Below are positions 38,061 through 48,203 of a DNA stretch of 64,000 nucleotides, in pieces; position 1 is the stretch's first letter; each line of letters opens with the position of its first letter. Origin of the DNA: Clostridiales bacterium. GTDB taxonomy: Bacteria; Bacillota; Clostridia; Christensenellales; Aristaeellaceae. The stretch covers positions 124,001-188,000 of the forward strand of contig SVGY01000001.1 of assembly GCA_015056145.1 (NCBI GenBank), written 5' to 3'. The position numbers and the translations under genes are program-made. The notes below the pieces were generated by a model, which saw only the letters and a program-made list of their open reading frames with translations, did no database searches and was not told where the DNA came from.

Positions 38061-38849
38061 ATGACCATGACCACAGGCGAAAAGCTCGCCTCTTTGCGCA
38101 AGCAGAACAACTATACTCAGGAGCAGCTTGCTTCCTTGCTGGATGTTTCCAGACAGTCCATCAGCAAATGGGAGTCCAATCTTGCCTACCCGGAAACAGA
38201 AAAGCTGGTCCGCATCAGCAAATTGTACGGATGCTCGCTGGATTATCTGCTCAACGACGAACTGGAACACGATCCCATGGAGCCCGTACTTTCCGAAGAA
38301 AAGCCTTCCTTGTTTAAGGTGCAGGCATACAGCAGCATGCCCGATTTTGAATGGAAAAGCAAGCGAATGGTAGGCTCCCTTCCCCTGTGCCACATCAGCT
38401 TCAAAAAAGGCGTCAAGGCCAGAGGCGTGTTTGCAGCGGGCTTCAATGCTACCGGCGTTTTTGCCTTTGGCCTCATCGCACGGGGATTGATTTCCTTCGG
38501 TGTTTTGTCCATGGGCGGCATCTCTCTGGGTGTGCTCAGCATTGCCCTGTTGGCCCTGGGTTCCTTCGCCTTCGGTTTGATCGCCGCAGGCGCTATTGCG
38601 GCAGGCATTTTTGCAGCGGGTGCAGTTGCCTTCGGCCTGTTCTCCATGGGCGCTCTGGCAAATGGTTACTATGCCGCACTTGGCGACTATGCCCGGGCCG
38701 CTGTGGCCTGCGGCGATACCACCACCATTGGGCGGCTGGTCTCCTGCGAAGGAAGCCTCACTCCTCAGGCGGTAGAAACCCTGAACCACATTGTTCCCTG
38801 GTGGCTTGGCTGGGCCAAAAGGCTTTTCTGCCTTCTGGCAGGCTGCTGA
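38061..38849 (+). CDS. XRE-family HTH regulator fused to hydrophobic Gly-pentad repeat domain
   Basis: TTGEKLASLRKQNNYTQEQLASLLDVSRQSISKWES; about 18 consecutive G-x-x-[A/S]-x pentads. Confidence 0.88.
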   Translation: MTMTTGEKLASLRKQNNYTQEQLASLLDVSRQSISKWESNLAYPETEKLVRISKLYGCSLDYLLNDELEHDPMEPVLSEEKPSLFKVQAYSSMPDFEWKSKRMVGSLPLCHISFKKGVKARGVFAAGFNATGVFAFGLIARGLISFGVLSMGGISLGVLSIALLALGSFAFGLIAAGAIAAGIFAAGAVAFGLFSMGALANGYYAALGDYARAAVACGDTTTIGRLVSCEGSLTPQAVETLNHIVPWWLGWAKRLFCLLAGC

Positions 38850-38860
38850 AACCAAATTCA

Positions 38861-38900
38861 AAAAAACCGGAATGGTCATTGTGTTCCATTCCGGTTTTAT
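38861..38900. terminator. Bidirectional intrinsic terminator
   Basis: AAAAAAACCGGAATGgtcattgtgttCCATTCCGGTTTTATT. Confidence 0.8.
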
Positions 38901-38912
38901 TATGCTGTTTTT

Positions 38913-40247
38913 TCAGCTTCCGCTTACAGCCATTTCGCCAATATCCACGGTAGCGCTGCCCACAGAGCCATGAGGGAAGGTGAGATCGTCCGCAAAGCCA
39001 CGGATGTTTTTCAGCAGTTCGTAGAAGTTGCCTGCAACGGTGATGCGTTCTACCGGCAGATCCCGCTTGCCGTCCTTGATGGTATACCCCTTGGACAGAA
39101 GGGAGAAATCGCCGCTGACAGGATTTGCGCCTGCATGGAGACCGCTTACGCTGCTGATAACGATTCCGTCACCCACGTTTTTCAGCATTTCCTCTTTGGA
39201 AATATTGCCCTTTTCAAAGAAGAGATTGCTGGGACTGACCCGAACCGAACCGGAAAAACCGGCCTTACTGGCATTTCCGGTGGACTGCACCCCCGCCTTT
39301 GCAGCGGTTTTCAGATTGTGAAGGAAGCCCTTGAACTGGCCCTTTTCCAAAAGAACATTTCTGCGGGAAGCCACGCCTTCTGCATCGAAGGGTCGGCTAC
39401 CGAAACATTCCGGCAAAAGCGGATCATCCACCAGGGTCACACAGGGTGCAGCCACGGTTTCGCCGATGCGGCCGCTGAGCAGGGAAAGGCCCTTCTGCTC
39501 GGTTTCGCCGGAGAAGATAGTGGCAAAAACGCCCATCAGGCTGGTCATGGCGCCCGGTTCCAGAATGATATGATAATTTCCGCTGGGCACAGGATTGGCG
39601 TTAAGGCCATTCACCGCACGCTCCACGCTCTTCTGGGCGACCATTTCCGGATTCAGTTCGTCGAAGCTGCGCTTTAACTGCAAATAGTCGCCGGAAGAAA
39701 CGCATTCGCCGTCCCGGGCATTGGGCTGAGAGTAAATGATACAAACGTTTTCCGTATAGCTGCGATCCATGCCATAGCTGTTAACGATCCGAACGGTCTC
39801 CTTGCCGGTTTCCAGACCATAGCTGCCCGTATCCACACGGGGGTCCGCTCCGGAGGCCAGCTTATCGATGTTTTCTGCCATTTCCAGCTTTACTTCCGGA
39901 GTAACTTTATCCAGTTCGGGATTGTACAGGTTAATTTCCGGCAGTTCGTCGCCGCCCTGATAGAGCATCTGCACATCGTCGTTTTCACACAGCTCTGCGC
40001 TTTCCTTTACACCCTTCACCAATTGCTGTACCGTTTCCTCGTCAAAGGCTTCGGTGGAAGCATAGCCCATACGGCCATTCACAAGGCCACGGAAACCCAG
40101 CCCACGGGTCTGGTTGGAGCTGTATTCCACCAGTTCCCCGTTGGCCTGCATCAGGGAGAAACTTTCTTTTTCCACATAATATGCCTCGGAGGCTTCAATT
40201 CCTGCCTCTTTTGCACTGTTGATCAATTTATCAAAGAACGCTTTCAT
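38913..40247 (-). CDS. TldE/PmbA-family protein
   Basis: TldD/PmbA family: EPGAMTSLMGVFATIFSGE, AGFSGSVRVSPSNLFFEKG; paired with TldD. Confidence 0.9.
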   Translation of the reverse strand: MKAFFDKLINSAKEAGIEASEAYYVEKESFSLMQANGELVEYSSNQTRGLGFRGLVNGRMGYASTEAFDEETVQQLVKGVKESAELCENDDVQMLYQGGDELPEINLYNPELDKVTPEVKLEMAENIDKLASGADPRVDTGSYGLETGKETVRIVNSYGMDRSYTENVCIIYSQPNARDGECVSSGDYLQLKRSFDELNPEMVAQKSVERAVNGLNANPVPSGNYHIILEPGAMTSLMGVFATIFSGETEQKGLSLLSGRIGETVAAPCVTLVDDPLLPECFGSRPFDAEGVASRRNVLLEKGQFKGFLHNLKTAAKAGVQSTGNASKAGFSGSVRVSPSNLFFEKGNISKEEMLKNVGDGIVISSVSGLHAGANPVSGDFSLLSKGYTIKDGKRDLPVERITVAGNFYELLKNIRGFADDLTFPHGSVGSATVDIGEMAVSGS

Positions 40248-40260
40248 TCTGCCGCCTCCT

Positions 40261-41652
40261 TCAGGAACGTCCGCCCACGGTAATGGACTTAATGCGGATC
40301 CAGGGCTCGCCCACGTTGGTGGGAACGCTGCCGCTGAGACTGCCGCACATGCCCTGGGCCATGGTCATGGTCTGGCCTACCCGGTCGATCTGCATCAGAA
40401 TATCGCCGCCCTTGCCGATGAGGCTTGCGCCACGGACGGGGTGGGCGATCTTGCCATCTTTTACCAGATAGCCTTCATTGACTGCAAAGTTGAACTCGCC
40501 GGTGGCAGGATTGACGGAACCGCCGCCCATCTTGGCTGCATAGAGACCGTCGCCCATGGTGGCGATCATTTCCGCTTCTTCGTCCGTTCCGGGAGCGATG
40601 AAGGTGTTGCGCATACGAGAGGTAGGCGCATAGGCATAGCTTTGGCGGCGTGCGCTGCCGGTGGGAGCCATACCCATACGCTTGCCGTTGAGGCGATCAA
40701 TCATATAGTTTTTCAGAATGCCTTTTTCAATCAGAACCAGGCGTGTGGTGGGAGTGCCTTCGTCGTCCACGTTTTCACTGCCCCATTCGTTGGGCATGGT
40801 GCCGTCGTCAATAGCGGTCACGCAGGGGGCGGCGATCTGCTGACCCAATTTGCCGCAGAATTCGCTCATGCCCATGGCTACGCTGGTAGCCTCCAGGCTG
40901 TGGCCGCAGGCCTCGTGGAAAATAACGCCGCCAAAGCCATTGCCAATGACAACAGGCATGGTACCCGAAGGACAGAAAGGTGCGTGCAGCATCTTGATGG
41001 CGGCTTTGCCTACTTTAGCGCCGACCACCTCAGGATCGATGGAATTAAGGTAATGCTCAAAGCCCTTCATAGCACCGGGAGCCTCATGCGCCGTCTGATT
41101 TTCACTGCCGCTGCCTGCCACTGCCTGGCAGCTCATGCGGGAATATACACGGGTATCGGTAACGAACAGGCCGTCGCTGTTGCAGATGAGCACATCCTGC
41201 TCGCTGTCGTTATAGGAGCAGATCACCTGGGAGATCTCTTCGCCGGCCTTGCGGGCTGCCGCATTGGCGCAGCGCAGAATATCCGCCTTTTTGCGGGTAT
41301 CGGTCTGAGAGGGCCGCATCAGGATGGGATGTGCGTTTGCAATAACAAGATCCTCAAAGGGCTTTGCGGTGATGATGCCGCTCTTTTCAGCCTTTATGGC
41401 AGAGGCAGCGTCTCGGGCGCATTTGAGAAGGCCCTCACGGTCGGTGCTGTTGGTGTAGGCGTACACAGCGCTGAGGCCGTGATACACCCGGATACCTGCG
41501 CCATGCAGGCGGCCGGAATTGACGCTTTCCAGCCGATTGCTTTCCAGCACAAGAGACTGATTGCGCCGGTCCTCCATAAAGATTTCGGCAAAATCGCCGC
41601 CGGTGGACAGCGCCGCATCCAGCACTTCCGCCGCAAGACGTTTGTCAATCAT
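40261..41652 (-). CDS. tldD: TldD-family metallopeptidase
   Basis: GFGGVIFHEACGHSLEATSVA (HExxxH). Confidence 0.93.
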   Translation of the reverse strand: MIDKRLAAEVLDAALSTGGDFAEIFMEDRRNQSLVLESNRLESVNSGRLHGAGIRVYHGLSAVYAYTNSTDREGLLKCARDAASAIKAEKSGIITAKPFEDLVIANAHPILMRPSQTDTRKKADILRCANAAARKAGEEISQVICSYNDSEQDVLICNSDGLFVTDTRVYSRMSCQAVAGSGSENQTAHEAPGAMKGFEHYLNSIDPEVVGAKVGKAAIKMLHAPFCPSGTMPVVIGNGFGGVIFHEACGHSLEATSVAMGMSEFCGKLGQQIAAPCVTAIDDGTMPNEWGSENVDDEGTPTTRLVLIEKGILKNYMIDRLNGKRMGMAPTGSARRQSYAYAPTSRMRNTFIAPGTDEEAEMIATMGDGLYAAKMGGGSVNPATGEFNFAVNEGYLVKDGKIAHPVRGASLIGKGGDILMQIDRVGQTMTMAQGMCGSLSGSVPTNVGEPWIRIKSITVGGRS

Positions 41653-41674
41653 GGTTATTTCTCCTTTCTTTTGT

Positions 41675-42322
41675 TCAGCCGATTATATTTTCGATATCAA
41701 CTTTTTCAAGGTTTTCTGCCCGGTAGGTGGCTTTTTTGTTATCCTTGGCGGAGCCTACGCCCAAAACACGCATGCCGCCTGCAAGTGCGGCCTCCACGCC
41801 TGCATCCGCATCCTCCACCACCATGCACCTGGAGGCTTCCAGACCCAGCAGTTTTGCAGCCAGCAGAAACACTTCCGGATCAGGCTTGCTGCGGGTGATC
41901 TGATTGCCGTCAGCCACGGCATCGAAATAACCCTCCAGACCGATCTGCTTCAGGATGATGGGGGTATTGCGGCTGGAAGAACCTACGGCGATCTTAACGC
42001 CATTCTCCTTCAGCCAGCAGAGCACGTTCATGGCTCCGGGAAGAATATCCTCCCCGGTCAATGCGCCGATGAGCTCCACATAGTAGGCGTTTTTCCGGGC
42101 AGCCATCTGCTGCTTTTCTTCGTCAGAATAATTTTTTTCAGCTCTTTCCAGGATGATGGCAAGGCTGTCCATGCGGCTCACGCCCCGAAGGCGCTCGTTG
42201 ATGGTACGATCAAAATATATGCCTTCTTCGTCAGCCATGCGTTTCCACGCACGATAATGACAATCGTCGGTGGAAACGATCACCCCATCAAGATCAAAAA
42301 TCACGCCCTGAATTTTTTCCAT
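41675..42322 (-). CDS. pgmB: Beta-phosphoglucomutase (HAD family)
   Basis: IQGVIFDLDGVIVSTDDCHYRAWKRMADEEGI; NERLRGVSRMDSL. Confidence 0.9.
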   Translation of the reverse strand: MEKIQGVIFDLDGVIVSTDDCHYRAWKRMADEEGIYFDRTINERLRGVSRMDSLAIILERAEKNYSDEEKQQMAARKNAYYVELIGALTGEDILPGAMNVLCWLKENGVKIAVGSSSRNTPIILKQIGLEGYFDAVADGNQITRSKPDPEVFLLAAKLLGLEASRCMVVEDADAGVEAALAGGMRVLGVGSAKDNKKATYRAENLEKVDIENIIG

Positions 42323-42352
42323 GTACGGTTTCCTCCTGCTGATGGAAAATAG

Positions 42353-42955
42353 CTATATCTTATCCGCATGGGACATATCATTTGCATAAAGAATCCATCT
42401 GTTTTCTGCCTGGCATGCCCATAAATGCAAACCGGTATCTCCAGTGGGAAAATGCACATCGCAGTCCACAGGAAGCCGGAGAAAGGCCCGGTACAGCTGG
42501 TTGATCATCCCGCCGTGGGAAACCACTGCCACTATCTCTTCCTCTTGATTTTCCGAAAGGATACGGGAAAGGGCGTTTTCTGCCCGGAAACGAAATTCCA
42601 GTTTGCTTTCCTGGCCATATACGCCTGTGTGAAGGGGCAAATTCTCTACCCGGGGATATTTCTCCCGGGCTTGCGCTCTGTCCATGCCGGCAAGAAGGCC
42701 ATTCTGAAATTCCATCAATTCTTCCATGGGAATGATTTCCGCACCGGTTGCTTGCGCCAAATGCGCCGCTGTCTCCATGGCTCTTTTCAACGGGCTTGCG
42801 TAAATGCGCCGGATGACGTATTTTTTGCTGACGCAGGAAGCCATGGCTGCTGCCTGCAGATGTCCTTTTTCCGTCAAGGCAAAGTCTGCCCTGCCTTCAT
42901 GAACATCCAGCAGATCAGCCTCTGTCTGACCATGACGGATCATCAGCAGTTTCAT
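42353..42955 (-). CDS. Histidine phosphatase family protein
   Basis: LLMIRHGQTEADL; ASPLKRAMETAAHLA; VVSHGGMI. Confidence 0.9.
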   Translation of the reverse strand: MKLLMIRHGQTEADLLDVHEGRADFALTEKGHLQAAAMASCVSKKYVIRRIYASPLKRAMETAAHLAQATGAEIIPMEELMEFQNGLLAGMDRAQAREKYPRVENLPLHTGVYGQESKLEFRFRAENALSRILSENQEEEIVAVVSHGGMINQLYRAFLRLPVDCDVHFPTGDTGLHLWACQAENRWILYANDMSHADKI

Positions 42956-43004
42956 TGCCTTTCCCCTTTCTTCCTGCGGTACATATCAATGCCAGCAAAG
43001 CACG

Positions 43005-43829
43005 TCAGGCTCTGCGGATAATCTCGTCCAAAAGCGCCCGGAAGGTACCCTTGACCCGGCGACCGGTTTCCAGCACTTCCTCCTCGGTAAGGGCTTTATC
43101 CAGAATACCGGCGGCCATATTGGTGATGCAGCTGATGCCCAGCGTTCTCAGGCCGCTGTGACGGGCCACGATAATCTCCGGCACGGTGGACATGCCCACA
43201 GCGTCGGCACCCATGGTGCGTGCCATGCGGATCTCCGCAGGGCTTTCGTAGCTGGGGCCGTTGAACCATGCATACACGCCCTTCTGCAAAGGAATGTCCT
43301 TTTCTTTGGCCACGTCCTCCGCAAGGGTCATCAGCTCACGATCCAGCGCAAAAGTCATGTCCGGGAACCGGGGGCCGAATTCGTCCAGGTTGGGGCCAGT
43401 CAGGGGGTTCTTGCCGCTGAAATTGATGAAATCATTGATCATCATCAGGCAGCCCTCAGAGAAGTCCAGATTCACGCCGCCAGCGGCATTGGTGATGATA
43501 ACCACCTTCACGCCCAGCAGTTTCATCACCCGGATGGGCATGGTAACAAGCCACTGGTCGTACCCTTCGTAGGAGTGGAAACGGCCCTGCATCATGCAAA
43601 CCCTTTTGCCGTGGAGCATGCCGCAGTGCCACATGCCCGCATGCCCCGGTGCAGTGGATACCGGGAAGCAGGGAATATTTTCATAGGCAATGCTCTTTTT
43701 GTTTTCCAGCGCCTCTGCATAGTCGCCAAGGCCACTGCCGAGGATGACGCCGATTTCCGCCTCACCGCAGGCATTGCGGATTGCGTCGGCTGCAACATAA
43801 AGGCTGTTCATGTATTCCTGTTTGGTCAT
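43005..43829 (-). CDS. punA: Purine-nucleoside phosphorylase
   Basis: GVILGSGLGDYAEAL; MQGRFHSYEGY; VIITNAAGGVN. Confidence 0.93.
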   Translation of the reverse strand: MTKQEYMNSLYVAADAIRNACGEAEIGVILGSGLGDYAEALENKKSIAYENIPCFPVSTAPGHAGMWHCGMLHGKRVCMMQGRFHSYEGYDQWLVTMPIRVMKLLGVKVVIITNAAGGVNLDFSEGCLMMINDFINFSGKNPLTGPNLDEFGPRFPDMTFALDRELMTLAEDVAKEKDIPLQKGVYAWFNGPSYESPAEIRMARTMGADAVGMSTVPEIIVARHSGLRTLGISCITNMAAGILDKALTEEEVLETGRRVKGTFRALLDEIIRRA

Positions 43830-43868
43830 AGTTGTATCCTTTCCCCGGCACAGAGGCCGGATGCATCA

Positions 43869-45038
43869 TTACAGTTTGTCCGCAAAGCTTTCTGCATCAA
43901 AGCGTTCTTCAAGGCCGAAGACCTCTGCGATGGTAGCAGCGATATCCGCATAGGAGCTGCGAGTACCAATATTCGTAAGGCCTTTCATATTTCTGTGCCA
44001 GACAAGAATGGGAATGTATTCCCGGGTATGATCGGTACCGGTATGGGTGGGGTCGCAGCCGTGATCGGCAGTAATGATCAGCAAATCATCCTCCCGCATT
44101 AGGGACTTGATCTCTTCAAGTCGCTGATCGAATTCTTCCAGGGCTTTGCCGTAGCCCATTACATCCCGGCGATGACCGTAAACGGAATCGAAATCCACCA
44201 GGTTTACAAACACGAAGCCGCTGAAATCCCGCTGCATTGCACGCAGCAGCGAATCCACGCAGGCCGGATTGCCTGCTGCATGGTCGCTTTCCTTGAGGCC
44301 CCGCATGCAGAAAATATCTTCTATCTTGCCAATACCCATGGTGAAAATGCCTTTTTGCTCAAGGGCATCCAGAAGGGTCGGCCCGACGGGTTCCAGGGAG
44401 AAGTCCCTGCGGCGGCCGGTACGCTGAAAATGGCCGCTTTTTTCGCCAACAAAGGGCCGGGCGATGACCCTGCCCACCGCATGCTCGCCCACAAGCATCT
44501 CCCGGGCAATGGTGCAGTAACGGTACAGTTCCTCCACGGGGATCACGTCCTCGTGGGTGGCGATCTGGAAGACGCTGTCGCCGGAGGTATACACGATGGG
44601 ATATCCGGTGCGCATATGCTCCTCGCCCAGCACATCCAGAATGGCCGTGCCGCTGGCGGGATAATTGCCAAGGGTCTTCCGGCCGATACGCTTTTCAAAC
44701 TCGTCCATCACTTCCGCAGGGAAGCCCTCAGGATACAACGGAAAAGGCTTATTCAATCTGAGGCCCATCAGTTCCCAATGACCGGTGGTGGTATCCTTGC
44801 CGGCGGATTTTTCCATGGCACGGCCAAAAGCGCCTGCACCCCTTGCAGGCACAGGGTATTCAAGGCCGTCGATTCTGCCGAGGCCCATTTTCTGCATATT
44901 GGGCAAAGAGGGTTTCGCTTCTTTCCAGATATGGCCCAGGGTATTGGCGCCTGCATCGCCGTATTTATCGGCATCCGGCAGTGCACCTGCACCGACGCTG
45001 TCCAGAACGATCATAAAAACACGCTTTATATTTTCCAC
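43869..45038 (-). CDS. deoB: Phosphopentomutase
   Basis: KRVFMIVLDSVGAGALPDADKYGDAGANTLGHI; ITADHGCDPTHTGTDHTREYIPILV. Confidence 0.96.
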   Translation of the reverse strand: MENIKRVFMIVLDSVGAGALPDADKYGDAGANTLGHIWKEAKPSLPNMQKMGLGRIDGLEYPVPARGAGAFGRAMEKSAGKDTTTGHWELMGLRLNKPFPLYPEGFPAEVMDEFEKRIGRKTLGNYPASGTAILDVLGEEHMRTGYPIVYTSGDSVFQIATHEDVIPVEELYRYCTIAREMLVGEHAVGRVIARPFVGEKSGHFQRTGRRRDFSLEPVGPTLLDALEQKGIFTMGIGKIEDIFCMRGLKESDHAAGNPACVDSLLRAMQRDFSGFVFVNLVDFDSVYGHRRDVMGYGKALEEFDQRLEEIKSLMREDDLLIITADHGCDPTHTGTDHTREYIPILVWHRNMKGLTNIGTRSSYADIAATIAEVFGLEERFDAESFADKL

Positions 45039-45096
45039 CTTTTATGCACCTCCTGTATACTTCTATTGTACACCCAAACAAGCAAATTGAAAACGT

Positions 45097-45585
45097 TTAT
45101 TCCATATTCATGCGCTTGCGGTTGGCACGGCGCATTTTACCATCTTCAAAATCCTTCTTTTCCTGTTCGGTCTGGAGCTCCAGCATGGGCACCTGGGTGG
45201 GCCTGCCGTTTTCATCCAGCGCCACCATGGTAAGGAATGCACGGTTCACCAGATGGGCATCATGCTCCTTGCCAAAGTACTCAACCCAGGTTTCCACGCA
45301 TACTTCCATGCTGGTGTTGCCCACATAAGTCACCCGGCCCACCAGTTCCACCGTATCGCCCAGGTTGGCAGGTGCCAGAAAGGACAGGTGATCCACCGCC
45401 GCAGTAAGCACCTCCGTATGGCAGTGACGCTTTGCCGCCACCGCAGCCACAATATCGATCCATTCCATCAGCCTGCCGCCGAAAAGATGATACGATGCAT
45501 TGACATCCTTGGGCAAAACGATGTGTACCTGGTTAGCCTTGCTGAGGCTGGCAGGGCGTACAGGTCTTTGTGCTGACTGAGTCAT
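45097..45585 (-). CDS. Hotdog-fold acyl-CoA thioesterase
   Basis: NASYHLFGGRLMEWIDIVAAVAAKRH; LSFLAPANLGDTVELVGRVTYVG. Confidence 0.88.
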   Translation of the reverse strand: MTQSAQRPVRPASLSKANQVHIVLPKDVNASYHLFGGRLMEWIDIVAAVAAKRHCHTEVLTAAVDHLSFLAPANLGDTVELVGRVTYVGNTSMEVCVETWVEYFGKEHDAHLVNRAFLTMVALDENGRPTQVPMLELQTEQEKKDFEDGKMRRANRKRMNME

Positions 45586-47132
45586 AGTTTCATATCCTTT
45601 CCTGCACCGGCAAAACCGGCGGGCTGTTTTTCCTTTTCAAGGAGGCGGTTGTAACGCTGATCCCTCACCTCCGGTGTAAAGCCGGTAAGGAACAGCAGGT
45701 TTCGTTTCTTCATGGGATGAAAATGGATCATATCCGGAAACTTGGTCTTCAAGTGAAGCAAAAGACTTTCCAATGACAAATGATGATCCAGTTCCAAATC
45801 CAATTGAGTTCTGTCCGCCACTGCATCTGCCAGTCTTCGCAAGGCAAAGGTGGGCGCAATGATGAAGGACGGATCCGGCACGTCGTCCACAGTAGCGATG
45901 TGTACATGGCGATCCATCAAATGGGAAAAATCCGGCACCGCTTCCGGGCAGATGGGATGGCGCAGCGTATCCATATCCACCCAGGCCACATGGCTCATTT
46001 CCGGATGCTGGCGTGCGGTACGATCCATGAGAAGAAGCTTGTTGCGATCAAACCATTCTTTCTTTCTCATACCCTTGCGCAGGTATTCCTGGGGGAGCAA
46101 ATTATTGACGGGATAACTGCGTGCGTTGGGATACATGGTGCGCAGCTGCCTTTCCAACGCACCAGCGGTGTAGGCGTAAAGTGGGAGACTCGCTATTGCC
46201 TTCAGAAAACCGAAACGGAGCACATAATGAATGGCTGGCCTGCGGCATTCCGGGATATCCACAAAAGCAGTCAGCATCATGGGCTGCTCTGGCGGCCTTC
46301 CCATTTTGAGAAGCTTACTGAAATTCCATTTTGCAGCAGGCATTTTCTGGGGGTAGGTATCCTCCAGGGTAAACAGGCCCCAGTTAGTACGAAGCCCTGC
46401 CCGTTTCTGATCGTAGCGGAAACCGGCCAGCTGTTCAAAGCGGGCGATGGTGGTGCCGGGCAGCACATCCTTCACTGGGCGCATCAGGTATTGAGGCCGT
46501 GAAGCTCCCACAGGCCAAAGAGGAGCACGGTCAAGGGCGTACACCGGTACCTGTGCCACATAGGCCGCAAAGGAAAGTGTCTCCGGCCTGAGATCCATCT
46601 GTTGGAGCAGTTCCCTTTTTCCCATCAGAAAGGCTGGATTCACAACCAGCGTAGGCACCGGCGCAAGGCTGCACACCAGCGGCAGGCCTTTTTGCAGCCG
46701 CACGCCTTCCTCAGAAAATTCCTCTGCAAGAGCGGGCAGATAAGCCTGAGGCACGGTTTTTCCCCCGTCATCCCCGAGCATGGCTGTCATAAGTGCACCC
46801 CGTGCAGGTATCCTTTCAAAACGGCTCAGCAGTTCAAAATCCCATCGTGGAGAGAAGTTGTATTCGCCGCCCAGCGCAAGAAAGTGAGTGGCATCCCCCA
46901 TATGGGCAGCTGCATTTGCAAGGCCTCCCCTTTCGCCAAAAAATTCAACGCCGTCCGCATCAAGGCCAAGTTCTCCAAGACGATCCAGCACCGCTTTTTC
47001 GTACCTGTGGGAGAGGGCAAACCTAAGCCCGCCCGGACTTCCGGCATTTTTTACGGCCCATGCCACGGTGCGCAGCACGGCGCCTTCGCCGGGCATGTTC
47101 ATCAGCGTGACCAGAATACGGTTGAGGGGCAT
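45582..47132 (-). CDS. Hypothetical protein with glycosyltransferase-like C-terminal region
   Basis: HVAWVDMDTLRHPICPEAVPDFS; no firm family assignment. Confidence 0.6.
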   Translation of the reverse strand: MPLNRILVTLMNMPGEGAVLRTVAWAVKNAGSPGGLRFALSHRYEKAVLDRLGELGLDADGVEFFGERGGLANAAAHMGDATHFLALGGEYNFSPRWDFELLSRFERIPARGALMTAMLGDDGGKTVPQAYLPALAEEFSEEGVRLQKGLPLVCSLAPVPTLVVNPAFLMGKRELLQQMDLRPETLSFAAYVAQVPVYALDRAPLWPVGASRPQYLMRPVKDVLPGTTIARFEQLAGFRYDQKRAGLRTNWGLFTLEDTYPQKMPAAKWNFSKLLKMGRPPEQPMMLTAFVDIPECRRPAIHYVLRFGFLKAIASLPLYAYTAGALERQLRTMYPNARSYPVNNLLPQEYLRKGMRKKEWFDRNKLLLMDRTARQHPEMSHVAWVDMDTLRHPICPEAVPDFSHLMDRHVHIATVDDVPDPSFIIAPTFALRRLADAVADRTQLDLELDHHLSLESLLLHLKTKFPDMIHFHPMKKRNLLFLTGFTPEVRDQRYNRLLEKEKQPAGFAGAGKDMKL

Positions 47133-47300
47133 GTATCATCACCTGTATCTTTTCCATTTGTTAGCCCTTCCATCATAAGGAAAAACAGAAAAAATGTCAA
47201 TGCAGGGCAGATGCGCAAAAACTTTCATCTTGCGTGGATCCATTGCGATAATATATAGTGGTGACTGCGATATAACCATCCTTTTTTTCAGGAGAAAACC

Positions 47301-48173
47301 ATGCACGATATCTGGAATCCCTGGCACGGGTGCAGAAAGGTCAGCGAGGGCTGCGACCACTGCTACATGTATTATCTGGACGGAACCCGAGGCAAAAACG
47401 GGGCGGATATTCACAAAAACATATCCGGCTTTCGCTATCCCCTCAAAAAGAACCGCTGCGGCGAATATGTGGTCAAAAGCGGCGAACAGCTTCGGGTTTG
47501 CATGACTTCCGATTTTTTTCTTGAAGAGGCAGACCCCTGGCGCAAGGAAGCATGGGATATCATCCGTCAGCGCAGGGACATTGTTTTCTTTTTGCTGACC
47601 AAGCGGCCGGAGAGAGTGGCACAACATCTGCCGCCGGACTGGGGCGAAGGCTGGGAGCATGTTTTTTTCAACGTGACGTGCGAAAACCAGCGGCGAGCCC
47701 AGGAGCGTGTACCGCTGCTGCTCAGCCTGCCCTTCAGGCACAAGGGAATCATGTGCGCTCCCTTCATCGGGCCGGTGGATCTGGAACCCTGGCTGGACTC
47801 CGGACAGATAGAGCAGGTAATCTGCGGCGGAGAAAACTATGACGGTGCCAGGCCCTGTCATTACGAATGGGTCCTCAGGCTTTACGAGCAGTGTAAGGCA
47901 CGGAATATTCGCTTTTGCTTTATTGAAACCGGTACGATTTTTGTGAAGGATGAAAAGCGCTACCACCTGCCAGACAAGCGTTTGCAGGCGAAAATGGCCT
48001 ATCGTTCCGGCTTGAGGCACGAGGGAAGGAAAATCAATTTTCTTTTGGAAGAACCGCTGAGTCTGCTGCCCAGGGAACCTTATGTGCCCTGGTTTGGGGA
48101 GCAGTGCCGGGAATGCGGGTCAAGAATGATATGCAACGGGTGCGCCAAATGTCGGGAATGCAGCGGAAGATAA
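47301..48173 (+). CDS. DUF5131 (phage Gp37/Gp68-like) family protein with C-terminal Cys cluster
   Basis: IWNPWHGCRKVSEGCDHCYMYY; FFLLTKRPER; CRECGSRMICNGCAKCREC. Confidence 0.85.
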   Translation: MHDIWNPWHGCRKVSEGCDHCYMYYLDGTRGKNGADIHKNISGFRYPLKKNRCGEYVVKSGEQLRVCMTSDFFLEEADPWRKEAWDIIRQRRDIVFFLLTKRPERVAQHLPPDWGEGWEHVFFNVTCENQRRAQERVPLLLSLPFRHKGIMCAPFIGPVDLEPWLDSGQIEQVICGGENYDGARPCHYEWVLRLYEQCKARNIRFCFIETGTIFVKDEKRYHLPDKRLQAKMAYRSGLRHEGRKINFLLEEPLSLLPREPYVPWFGEQCRECGSRMICNGCAKCRECSGR

Positions 48174-48203
48174 CACGATGGCCTCAAGCTTGCCGCCTCG
48201 TTT

